DNA of 17,471 bases, taken from assembly GCA_964372275.1 (NCBI GenBank), contig CAYJRR010000056.1, positions 12,068 to 29,538 of the forward strand, read 5' to 3'. The notes beneath the pieces were generated by a model, which worked only from the letters and a program-made list of their open reading frames with translations, was not told where the DNA came from and made no database searches. How positions within the stretch are numbered: position 1 is the first letter of the stretch; every line of letters starts with the position of its first letter. Positions 7,220-14,535 of the stretch are shown here, piece by piece. This DNA is from CAYJRR01 sp964372275 [NCBI: uncultured bacterium]. GTDB lineage: Bacteria; CAYJRR01. A program made the position numbers and the translations under genes.

Positions 7220-8892
7220 AGCGCGACCGCCGGATCGGAAGCGCCATGCGCGCCGCGCCTCTCGCGAAGCGGCCGGCGGGCTCCCTCCCGGAGACGCTGG
7301 CCGGAAAGCACCTGCTGGTGACCGGCGCGAGCGGCTTCCTCGGGAAGGTCTGGCTGGCGATGATCCTCGATCGCGTTCCGGAGATCGGCCACCTCACGGT
7401 GCTGATCCGCGGGCGCAAACGCGAGACGGCGCTCGCCCGCTTCGAGCGCCTGGTCGACACCTCCCCCGTCTTCCGCCCGTTGCGCGCGCGGCACGGCGCG
7501 CACCTCGGGAGCTTCCTCGCCGACCGTGTCGAGGTCGTCGAAGGAGACGTGTCGCGGCCGCTGTGCGGGCTCGACGAGAGGGGCGCGGCGCGGATCGCCC
7601 GGACGCTCGACGGCATCGTGCACTTCGCCGGCTCGACCGACTTCGAGCCCGACCCGCGCGAGGCGATCGCCGTCAACGTGCGCGGGGCGATCCACGTCGC
7701 CGACCTGGCGGCGCGCACCAAGTCGAAGCGGCTGCTGCACGTCTCGACCTGTTTCGTCGCCGGCAACCGGTCGGGCGAGATCGCGGAGACGCTCGTCCGC
7801 GGCGTCGGTCCCAACGGGACCGCCTTCCGGCCATCCGAGGAGCTCCGTCTCCTCGAGCACGACTGCGACCGCGTCGACCGCCGCTTCGACCGCGCCGGCT
7901 CCTCCGATGCGCGCCGCGCGCGGGTGGAGGCGGCGAACGCGCGCGCGGAGCGGCTCGGGTTCCCGAACATCTACACCTATTCGAAAGGGCTCGCCGAGCA
8001 GCTCCTCGCCGAGCGCGACGACGTGCGGACGGTGGTGGTGCGCCCGGCCATCGTGGAGTGCGCCGCCGCCTATCCGTTCCCCGGCTGGAACGAAGGGATC
8101 AACACCTCCGGTCCGCTCTTCTGGCTGCTGTCGAGTCCGTTCCGGCGGCTGCCGTCGAGGCCGGAGAACCGCTTCGACGTCGTCCCGGTCGACACGGTGG
8201 CGCGGGGTTTGACCGTCGCGCTCGCCGACCAACTCCGCGATCGGGCGCACCCGGTCTACCAGCTGGCCTCATCGCATCGGAACCCGTTCACCTTCGGACG
8301 CGCCATCGAGCTGACGGGCTTGTCGACGCGACGCCGCTTCGCCGGTCCCGACGCGACGCCGCTCCAGCGGCTGGTGCTCCGCTACCTCGACGCCGTGCCG
8401 GCCCCGGACCGCCGCCCGAGCCGCTTCCTGCCGGCGGTCGGTCGCGCGGCGCGCGGCCTCGGCCGCTTCCTCGCCCGGATCGAGCCGCGCAAGGAGCTGC
8501 CGCCCCGGCTCGACCGGGCGTTCGGCAAGAAGCTCGACAAGGCGATCCGCGAGGCGTCGTCGGCGCTGGAAGGGGCCGACCGCTTCCTCGGTCGGATCGA
8601 ATACATGCTCCGCCTCTACAAGCCGTTCATCCACGACAACGACTACGTCTTCCTCGCCGATCGGGTGGCGGCGGCGAGCGCGGCGCTTTCCCCCGCCGAC
8701 CGGGAGACCTTCGGCTTCGACATCGAGGCGCTCGACTGGCGCCACTACTGGGTCGAGGTGCAGGGGCCGGGCCTGGCCACCTGGTGCTTCCCGCTGCTCC
8801 GGGGGAAGAAGGCCCCCGAGGATCGCCCCTCCGATCCGCCGTTCCGCATCACCCCCGCGGCGACGCATCCCGCGCTGGAAAGGATCGCCTAG
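7216..8892 (+). CDS. Fatty acyl-CoA/ACP reductase (FAR type, NAD_binding_4 plus FAR C-terminal domain)
   Basis: This 558-residue protein is predicted to reduce a thioester-bound fatty acyl chain with NADPH to aldehyde or alcohol. The N-terminal extended SDR domain has LLVTGASGFLGKVWL (TGASGFLG at 36-43), VVEGDV, IVHFAGSTDF, LLHVSTCFVAG (Ser177) and the catalytic pair in NIYTYSKGLAEQLL (Tyr253, Lys257). This is followed by VVVRPAIV, the PGWNEGINT block and FDVVPVDTVA typical of FAR proteins. The C-terminal domain has YKPFIHDNDYVFLADR and a DRETFGFDIEALDWRHYWVEVQGPGLATW block, typical of FAR_C. Both length and layout fit a complete enzyme. Its ATG at 7216 overlaps the preceding TGA (ATGA), implying translational coupling; ATG 7246 is an alternative. 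Whether it stops at aldehyde or continues to alcohol cannot be read from sequence. Confidence 0.9.
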   Translation: MKRDRRIGSAMRAAPLAKRPAGSLPETLAGKHLLVTGASGFLGKVWLAMILDRVPEIGHLTVLIRGRKRETALARFERLVDTSPVFRPLRARHGAHLGSFLADRVEVVEGDVSRPLCGLDERGAARIARTLDGIVHFAGSTDFEPDPREAIAVNVRGAIHVADLAARTKSKRLLHVSTCFVAGNRSGEIAETLVRGVGPNGTAFRPSEELRLLEHDCDRVDRRFDRAGSSDARRARVEAANARAERLGFPNIYTYSKGLAEQLLAERDDVRTVVVRPAIVECAAAYPFPGWNEGINTSGPLFWLLSSPFRRLPSRPENRFDVVPVDTVARGLTVALADQLRDRAHPVYQLASSHRNPFTFGRAIELTGLSTRRRFAGPDATPLQRLVLRYLDAVPAPDRRPSRFLPAVGRAARGLGRFLARIEPRKELPPRLDRAFGKKLDKAIREASSALEGADRFLGRIEYMLRLYKPFIHDNDYVFLADRVAAASAALSPADRETFGFDIEALDWRHYWVEVQGPGLATWCFPLLRGKKAPEDRPSDPPFRITPAATHPALERIA

Positions 8893-10193
8893 TGAACATC
8901 CTGATCACCGGTGGGACCGGCTTCCTCGGCTCCTACGTCGTCGACTCGCTCCTCTCCGGGACCGATCACCGCCTTTCGCTGATGGTGCGCGCGAAGTCGC
9001 GCGACGAGGCGGCGGCGAAGCTGTGGCGCGCGATGCAGCTCCACGGCAGCGAGACGCGGTTCCGCGCGGAGCTCAAGCGCATCGACTTCGTCTCCGGCGA
9101 CCTGGTGGCGCCGGGCCTGGGACTCTCCGCCGAGGCGCGGCGCGACGTCGTCCGCTCGGTCGACTCGGTGCTGCACATCGCGGCGTCGCTCAACCGCAAG
9201 TCGGAGAAGGAGTGTCTCAACACCAACCTCCGCGGGACGCTCTCGATGGTGAAGCTCGCCCGGGAGATAAAGGACGCGCGCGGACTGGCCCGCTTCAGCC
9301 ACGTCTCGACGGTGGCGGTGGCCGGAAAGCGCGATCGGGAGGTGGTGCGTGAGGACGACGCCATCGACTGGAAGCGATCCGACTACGACCCCTACGCGCG
9401 CACCAAGAAGTTCTGCGAGCACATGATCCGGGAGCTCCTCCCCGACGTCCCGAAGACCTTCTTCCGGCCGTCGATCGTGATGGGGGACTCGCGAAAGCCG
9501 GAGACGACCCAGTTCGACATGGTGCAGGCGTTCTGCCTCCTCGCCGACCTCCCGTTCGTTCCGGTCCGGTCGGACGGTCGGCTCGACATCGTCAACGCCG
9601 ACTTCGTCGGCAAGGCGATCGCGCGGCTGCACGCCAAGGAGCGCACCGACCACGAGATCTACCACCTGAGTGCCGGGACGGCGTCGTCGACCGCCGGACG
9701 CATCGTCGAGGCGCTGGTGCGCGGCACCGGCCGTCGGCCGACGCGCTTCCTGCCGCGCCTGGAGCGTCCGTTCTCCTGGACCGTCGACGCGCTGGCGGCG
9801 CTTCCCGGGCGAGGGCCGGTGCAGGGGATCGCGACGTTGCTCAAGGTCTTCCTGCCCTACATCACCTACGACACCGTCTTCGACAACGCCCGCGTGACCG
9901 GGGAGCTGGGGATCCGCCCGACGCCGTTCACGGAGTACTGCGCCCCGCTCTACGAATACGCCAAGCGGGTGAAGTTCGAATACCCCTACGCGCCGCTCTC
10001 CGACACGCCCCGGCGCGCGCCGACCACCCCGCGGAGGAAGAAGACCCCGCCGAAGTCGGCGCGCAAACTGGCGCCGCGGGCACCGGTCGGGATCGCGGCG
10101 CGCACGCCGCCGCCCGCGCGTCGCGCGCCGGCGACGCCGACGCCGGTCGGCCGCCGGGCGCCGGCGACGAAGAGCGCGCGGAGGGCGGCGTGA
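8892..10193 (+). CDS. NAD(P)-dependent SDR/thioester-reductase-like protein with basic C-terminal tail
   Basis: This 433-residue extended SDR belongs to the NAD_binding_4 / male-sterility group. It has ILITGGTGFLGSYVV (GGTGFLG at 7-13), DFVSGDL, SVLHIAASLN, FSHVSTVAVAG (Ser139) and the catalytic pair in YARTKKFCEHMI (Tyr168, Lys172), then FFRPSIVMGDS and a substrate-side LDIVNADFVGKAI. It likely reduces a carrier- or CoA-bound acyl chain, or acts on the product of the neighbouring FAR. The core ends near residue 371; the last ~60 residues are low-complexity Ala/Pro/Arg/Lys-rich, probably disordered and strongly basic. I take GTG 8892 as start: it gives the glycine motif at the very N-terminus and overlaps the preceding TAG by one base. 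The substrate is unknown. Confidence 0.87.
   Translation: MNILITGGTGFLGSYVVDSLLSGTDHRLSLMVRAKSRDEAAAKLWRAMQLHGSETRFRAELKRIDFVSGDLVAPGLGLSAEARRDVVRSVDSVLHIAASLNRKSEKECLNTNLRGTLSMVKLAREIKDARGLARFSHVSTVAVAGKRDREVVREDDAIDWKRSDYDPYARTKKFCEHMIRELLPDVPKTFFRPSIVMGDSRKPETTQFDMVQAFCLLADLPFVPVRSDGRLDIVNADFVGKAIARLHAKERTDHEIYHLSAGTASSTAGRIVEALVRGTGRRPTRFLPRLERPFSWTVDALAALPGRGPVQGIATLLKVFLPYITYDTVFDNARVTGELGIRPTPFTEYCAPLYEYAKRVKFEYPYAPLSDTPRRAPTTPRRKKTPPKSARKLAPRAPVGIAARTPPPARRAPATPTPVGRRAPATKSARRAA
10010..10190 (+). repeat. Low-complexity basic Ala/Pro/Arg/Lys tail coding region
   Basis: The 3' part of the SDR gene encodes a compositionally simple tail with recurrent PRRAPTTP, RRKKTPPKS, PPARRAPATP and RRAPATKSARRAA elements. 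Repeated Arg-Arg-Ala-Pro units suggest growth by short internal duplication. It resembles disordered basic tails seen on many high-GC bacterial proteins. Confidence 0.6.
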
Positions 10194-11677
10194 GTCTGTT
10201 CGACGCGCTCGCCGGGGCGCTCGACGCCGATCGGCTCCTCCAGCGGACGATGGCCGGTCTGATCGAGACGGCGAAGCTCCGCTACCCGGTCGATCCCGGC
10301 GCGCAGTGGCGCCCGGGCTCGCCGCTCAAGCTCCTGCTTGCCGGCTACAGCGGGACCCGCAACACCGGCGCCGACGTCCGGGTCGAGGAGATGATCCGGC
10401 AGTTCCGCCACCTCCTCGGCGACGACCACCTCGACCTGTCGATCCTCACCCTCGATCCGGCGAAGTCGCGCGGCTACTTCCGCACGGTGAAGCAGCTCCA
10501 CCTGCCGCAGCTTTTTCCGAAGTTCCTGTTCGACGCCGTGCACCGCGTGCACGGGGTGGTCGCCTGCGAAGGGTCGATGTTCAAGTCGAAGTTCGCCAAC
10601 GCGCTGTCGACGATGATGGTCGGGTCGTTGGGGCTGGCGTCGGCGGAGATGAAGCTGGCGATCGGTTACGGCGGCGAGGCCGGGGCGATGGATCCCTCGC
10701 TCGAGCGGCTGGTGAAGCGCTACTGCCGCGACGCGCTGATTCTGACCCGCAACCGCGAATCGCAAGGGGTCCTGGCGCGGCTCGGCGTGCGCTCCAAGCC
10801 CGGGACCGACACCGCCTGGACCTTCGAGCCGGCGCCGCCCGCGGCCGGCGAAGCGCTGCTGAAGGCCGCCGGGTGGGACGGGCGAAGGACGCTGCTCGTC
10901 GTCTGTCCGATCAACCCGTTCTGGTGGCCGGTGAAGCCCGACCTGGTGAAGGGGGCGATGCACGCCCTCGCCGGGATGCACGACGATTCGCACTACGAAT
11001 CGGTCTACTTCCACAACGCCGGCTCGGAGGTCGACCGCAAGCAGCGGGTCTACCTCGACGCCATCGCCTCCGCCGTCGACCGCTACCGCAAGAAGTCGGG
11101 GGCGTTCGTGGCGGTGGTGGGGATGGAGGCGCTCGACCGCGAGGCGTGCGAAGGACTCGGCGGACGGCTGGGCGGGGCGCCGGTCTTCGTCTCGGACCGG
11201 ATCGACATGTACGAGATGGTCTCGCTGCTGCGCCAGGCGTCGCTCCTGGTCGCGTCGCGCTACCACGCGGTGGTGACCTCGATGCCCGGCGGCGTGCCGT
11301 CGGCGGGGATCACCATGGACGAACGGATCCGCAACCTGATGGCCGACCGAGGCCAGCCCGAGCTGGCGATGGGGGTCGAGGACGAGGACCTCGAGGAGCG
11401 TCTCCACGAGACGTTGTGGCGGTTGCACCGCGATGCCGACGGCGTGCGCGCCGGGATCGCCGCCTGCGTGGAGAAGAACCTGGTGCGGATGGGGGAGATG
11501 GGGATCGCCTTCGTCGAGCACGTGCGCGCGGCGCACCCGCGTCTCCCGATCCGCGCCGGCCTCGGGGAGGGGGGCGACCCGTGGGCCCACCTGCCGCCGT
11601 TGCCGCAGGCGGTGGTGCGGATGCTCGCGCACGCCGCGGCGGGACGCGACGGCAAGCGGCACGGACGGGTGGCCTGA
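10190..11677 (+). CDS. Polysaccharide pyruvyl transferase-family protein (GT-B-like fold)
   Basis: This 495-residue protein resembles the polysaccharide pyruvyl transferase family (CsaB/WcaK type), which places ketal pyruvate from phosphoenolpyruvate onto sugars. Evidence is the N-terminal LKLLLAGYSGTRNTGADVRVEEMIRQFR block (family form G-[YN]-x-G-x-x-N-x-G-D/A; residues ~47-73), a middle ALILTRNRESQGVLARLGV, TDTAWTFEP, and LLVVCPINPF. Near the C-terminus come VSDRIDMYEMVSLLRQASLLVASRYHAVVTSM (around residue 355, the family's S-R-x-H-x motif) and MDERIRNLM. It is longer than usual, with an N-terminal ~45 residues and a ~100-residue C-terminal extension. Start GTG 10190 overlaps the previous stop (GTGA). 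A pyruvyl or glycosyl transferase inside an acyl-lipid operon is unexpected and hints at a modified lipid head group. The family is likely; the substrate is unknown. Confidence 0.78.
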   Translation: MSLFDALAGALDADRLLQRTMAGLIETAKLRYPVDPGAQWRPGSPLKLLLAGYSGTRNTGADVRVEEMIRQFRHLLGDDHLDLSILTLDPAKSRGYFRTVKQLHLPQLFPKFLFDAVHRVHGVVACEGSMFKSKFANALSTMMVGSLGLASAEMKLAIGYGGEAGAMDPSLERLVKRYCRDALILTRNRESQGVLARLGVRSKPGTDTAWTFEPAPPAAGEALLKAAGWDGRRTLLVVCPINPFWWPVKPDLVKGAMHALAGMHDDSHYESVYFHNAGSEVDRKQRVYLDAIASAVDRYRKKSGAFVAVVGMEALDREACEGLGGRLGGAPVFVSDRIDMYEMVSLLRQASLLVASRYHAVVTSMPGGVPSAGITMDERIRNLMADRGQPELAMGVEDEDLEERLHETLWRLHRDADGVRAGIAACVEKNLVRMGEMGIAFVEHVRAAHPRLPIRAGLGEGGDPWAHLPPLPQAVVRMLAHAAAGRDGKRHGRVA

Positions 11678-11693
11678 TCTTTTCGATACCGAC

Positions 11694-11699
11694 GAGGAG
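11694..11699 (+). promoter_or_regulatory. Ribosome binding site GAGGAG
   Basis: GAGGAG lies six bases before GTG 11706. It sits in the operon's only internal gap (28 bases) and decides the start of the first acyl ligase, giving it independent initiation where the other genes rely on overlap. Confidence 0.75.
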
Positions 11700-11705
11700 C
11701 GAGAC

Positions 11706-13415
11706 GTGAGCCTTCCCCTTCGACGCGAGAGCCCGACCGACACCCCCGATTCGCGCCCGGCGGCGTTCGTCGGGACGATCTTCGATCATCTGGAACGGCA
11801 TCCGGAGAAGGCGTTCGTCACCGAGGTGCGCGGCGAGACGCTGGTCCCGCTTCGCGGGGGCGACCTCCTGGAACGCGTGGCGCGGATGCGCGGCGCGCTC
11901 CGCGCCGAAGGGGTCCGCCGCGGCGATCGCGTGGCGCTGATCGCACCGAACGGCCACGACTGGGTTGCGGCCGACCTGGCGATGCTGGCGGAGGCGGTCG
12001 TCTCGGTTCCGCTCTACCACCGGCAGTCGCCGAACGAGCTGGTGGCGATGATGCGCGACGCGGGGACGAGCCTCGTCCTTTGCGCCGACGAGCCACTGGC
12101 CGCGGCGGTGCGCGAGCATTGGGACGGCGCGCCGATCCGGAAGCTGGACGAGCTGGGCCGCGGAGAGGCGATCGCCGACCTCCCCGCACCCGCCGGGTCC
12201 GCCGAGGCGGTGACGTTGATCTACACCTCCGGGACGAGCGGCGAGCCGAAGGGGGTCGTCCTCACCGGCGCCAACGTCGACCACATGCTGCCGGTCACGC
12301 GCGACGCGTTGCGGGAGATGATGGGGACCGGCCGTGGCGAGGAGGACCGCGTCTTCCACTACCTGCCGTTCTGCTTCGCCGGGTCGCGCATCGTGCTTTG
12401 GACCGGCCTGTTCCGCGGGGGCGGCATCCGCGTCTCGACCGATCTGAACGACCTGGCGCGCGAGCTGAAGACGGCGCGGCCGCACTACCTTCTCAACGTG
12501 CCGGCGCTCCTGGAGCGGATCCGCAAGGGGGTCGAAGGGAAGATCGCCGCGCAGCCCGCGCCGATCCGCGCGCTCTACGCGCGCGGCCGCGACGGTTTTT
12601 TCCGGATCGCCCGAGGCGAAGGGCGCCTCGCGGATCGCGTGGCGTTCGCGCTCGCGCGGGCCGTCATCCTGAAAAAGATCCGCGCGCAGATCGGTCCCGA
12701 CCTGGTCTGCCTGATCTGCGGTTCGGCGCCGCTCGCGGAGGAGACCCAGCGCTGGTTCGAGATGCTTGGGCTTCCGGTCTACCAGGTCTACGGCCTGACC
12801 GAGACGACCGCGATCGTCACCATGGATCGACCGAGCGCGGCCGGCGGTCTCGGGGCGATTCCGGGTCGGGTCGGGTGGGCAATCCCCGGGGTCGAGCTCA
12901 AGATCGGCGACGACGACGAGCTGCTCGTGCGCGGACCGAACGTCTTCCCCGGCTATTGGGGGAAGCCGCGCGAGACCGAGGCGGTCCTCGCCGGCGAGTG
13001 GTTGCGCACCGGCGACCAGGTCGAGCTGGACGGGACGGGGAACCTGCGGATCGTCGGCCGGGTGAAGAACCTGCTCGTCCCGACCTCGGGGCACAACGTG
13101 GCGCCGGAGCCGATCGAGCAGGCGATCGTCGGCCGCGTCGACGGGGTGACGCACGCCGTCGTCGTCGGTCACGCGCGCCCGCACCTGGTGGCGATCGTCG
13201 CCGGGACGGCGTCGCGCGCGAAGGTCGTGGCGGGGATCGACGCGATCAACGCGGAGCTGCCGCACTACCGGCGGGTGCGCGCCTTTCACCTCACCTCCGA
13301 GCCGTTCACGCCAGAGAGCGGGCTTCTGACGGCCAACCAGAAGCTCAAGCGCAAGGCGATCGAGGCCCACTTCCGATCCGAGATCGATCGGCTCTATGCG
13401 GAGTCCAAGGCGTGA
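11706..13415 (+). CDS. Acyl-activating enzyme 1 (long-chain acyl-CoA/ACP synthetase-like, ANL superfamily)
   Basis: This 569-residue AMP-forming ligase is predicted to adenylate a carboxylic acid, probably a long-chain fatty acid, and transfer it to CoA or to the operon's acyl carrier protein. Motifs in order: GDRVALIAPNGHDWVAADLA, the P-loop LIYTSGTSGEPKG (residues 171-183), FHYLPFCFAGSRIV, LICGSAPLAEETQRWFE, VYGLTETTAIV, LRTGDQVELDGTGNLRIVGRVKNLLV (hinge) and the C-terminal TANQKLKRKAI (Lys546, the likely adenylation lysine). The FFRIARGEGRLADRVAFALARAVILKKIRAQIG segment is typical of long-chain acyl-CoA synthetases. All motifs are intact, so it should be active. It follows the pyruvyl transferase gene after 28 bases and overlaps the crotonase start (GTGA). 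Chain length and acceptor cannot be told from sequence. Confidence 0.9.
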   Translation: MSLPLRRESPTDTPDSRPAAFVGTIFDHLERHPEKAFVTEVRGETLVPLRGGDLLERVARMRGALRAEGVRRGDRVALIAPNGHDWVAADLAMLAEAVVSVPLYHRQSPNELVAMMRDAGTSLVLCADEPLAAAVREHWDGAPIRKLDELGRGEAIADLPAPAGSAEAVTLIYTSGTSGEPKGVVLTGANVDHMLPVTRDALREMMGTGRGEEDRVFHYLPFCFAGSRIVLWTGLFRGGGIRVSTDLNDLARELKTARPHYLLNVPALLERIRKGVEGKIAAQPAPIRALYARGRDGFFRIARGEGRLADRVAFALARAVILKKIRAQIGPDLVCLICGSAPLAEETQRWFEMLGLPVYQVYGLTETTAIVTMDRPSAAGGLGAIPGRVGWAIPGVELKIGDDDELLVRGPNVFPGYWGKPRETEAVLAGEWLRTGDQVELDGTGNLRIVGRVKNLLVPTSGHNVAPEPIEQAIVGRVDGVTHAVVVGHARPHLVAIVAGTASRAKVVAGIDAINAELPHYRRVRAFHLTSEPFTPESGLLTANQKLKRKAIEAHFRSEIDRLYAESKA

Positions 13416-14302
13416 GCCGGGGCGAGCTGCGCGCCGTCGGCGGGGAAGGCCCTGGGCCGGCGGAAAATTCGACGAACTTGGCTTTCTTCGAGGGCAAGGC
13501 GCTGCGCTGGCGTCTCGACGGAGAGATCCTCGAGGTTACGCTCGACCGGGCCCCGTGCAACGAGATCGGCACGACCGCCCTGGAGGAGCTCGAGCGGCTG
13601 GCCGAGTTGCTCCATTACGGCGCGGCGGGGGCGAAGGCGATGACGATCGCCAGCGCGCGCCCCGCCGGCTTCTGCGCCGGCGCCGACCTGCGCGAGCTCC
13701 ACGACGGTCTGCTCGCCCGCCGGGACGATGCGGACGAAGCCTGGCGCGCGCGAAGCGCCCGCGAGGTTCGGGTTTTCATCGACCGGATCCACGCCGCCTT
13801 CGACGCGATCGATACCGCGCCGCTCGTCACCGTCGCGGCGGTGCACGGCTTCGTCTTCGGCGGCGGGTTCGAGCTGGCGCTGACCTGCGACCTGATCGTC
13901 GCCGACAAGAGCGCGCGCTTCTGCTTCCCGGAGCTCCGGCTCGGGCTCGTCCCCGGCTTCGGCGGGATCCCGCGTCTGCAGCGCGACGTCGGCAACGCCG
14001 TCATCCGCGATCTGCTTCTGAGCGGCCGAAGCCTCGGCGCCGCGCGCGCCCACGAGCTGGGGCTCGTCTCGCAGGTCGTCGCCCGCGGCGAGCACCTCGG
14101 CGTCGCGCGCCGGCTTGCGGAGCAGGCGGCGCGCTTCGATCCGGCGGCGGCGCGCGCCGCCAAGGCGTTCGCCAAGCCGCTCCCCGCCGAGGCGCTGGCG
14201 CGCGAGAAGGACCTCTTCTGCCGGATGATCGCCTCCCCCACCGTCGAGGCGGCGCTCGATCGCTTCGTGAACAGCAACGACGTGAGGCCCTACCTGCCAT
14301 GA
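13412..14302 (+). CDS. Enoyl-CoA hydratase/isomerase (crotonase superfamily)
   Basis: This 296-residue crotonase-fold protein shows the oxyanion-hole blocks ARPAGFCAGADLRELHDG (FCAGAD at 87-92) and VHGFVFGGGFELALTCDLIVA (GGGFELA at 150-156), then FCFPELRLGLVPGFGGIPRL. Glu154 and Glu174 match, with the same 20-residue spacing, the two catalytic glutamates of classical enoyl-CoA hydratase, so hydratase/dehydratase chemistry on a 2-enoyl/3-hydroxyacyl thioester is plausible. A ~30-residue N-terminal extension (from GTG 13412) precedes the domain; a later start is possible. It overlaps the upstream ligase (GTGA) and the downstream carrier protein (ATGA). Its place between an acyl ligase and an ACP suggests it acts on carrier- or CoA-bound chains in this pathway rather than in general beta-oxidation. 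That last point is inference. Confidence 0.9.
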   Translation: MSRGELRAVGGEGPGPAENSTNLAFFEGKALRWRLDGEILEVTLDRAPCNEIGTTALEELERLAELLHYGAAGAKAMTIASARPAGFCAGADLRELHDGLLARRDDADEAWRARSAREVRVFIDRIHAAFDAIDTAPLVTVAAVHGFVFGGGFELALTCDLIVADKSARFCFPELRLGLVPGFGGIPRLQRDVGNAVIRDLLLSGRSLGAARAHELGLVSQVVARGEHLGVARRLAEQAARFDPAAARAAKAFAKPLPAEALAREKDLFCRMIASPTVEAALDRFVNSNDVRPYLP

Positions 14303-14535
14303 CACAGGAACACGGTGCCCGGCTCCTCTCCCTCGCCGAGCGGCGCTTCCGCAAGTCGTCGGGCTCCCTGAAGCTCGAGGACGACCTCTTCGAATCGCTC
14401 GCGATCGACTCGATCCAGGCGATGGAGCTCCTGACCGAGATCGAGGAGGCCTTCGGCGTCGAGATCCCCGACTACGAGGTCCAGGACGTGCGCACCTTCG
14501 CCGGGCTCGCCGCCGTGATCGCGAGGCGGCTGTGA
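14299..14535 (+). CDS. Acyl carrier protein
   Basis: This 78-residue protein has the four-helix ACP pattern. The phosphopantetheine attachment motif is LAIDSIQAMELLTEIEEAFGVEIPD, with Asp37-Ser38 followed by Ile where most ACPs have Leu (DSI for DSL). After it come helix II, the acidic EIEEAFGVEIPDYEV region and a final helix. It would hold acyl chains as thioesters on a 4'-phosphopantetheine arm for the ligases, crotonase and reductases around it. The start ATG 14299 overlaps the crotonase stop (ATGA) and its end overlaps the next ligase start (GTGA). It is not next to fatty-acid-synthase genes (no fabD, fabG or fabF), so it is a pathway-specific carrier and not the housekeeping one. Confidence 0.9.
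   Translation: MTQEHGARLLSLAERRFRKSSGSLKLEDDLFESLAIDSIQAMELLTEIEEAFGVEIPDYEVQDVRTFAGLAAVIARRL

Noticed and set aside
9986-13370. Minus-strand frames of 585 and 686 codons opposite the pyruvyl transferase and first acyl ligase
   Set aside because: His/Arg/Asp-rich shadows with no motifs; the plus-strand genes have full catalytic motifs.
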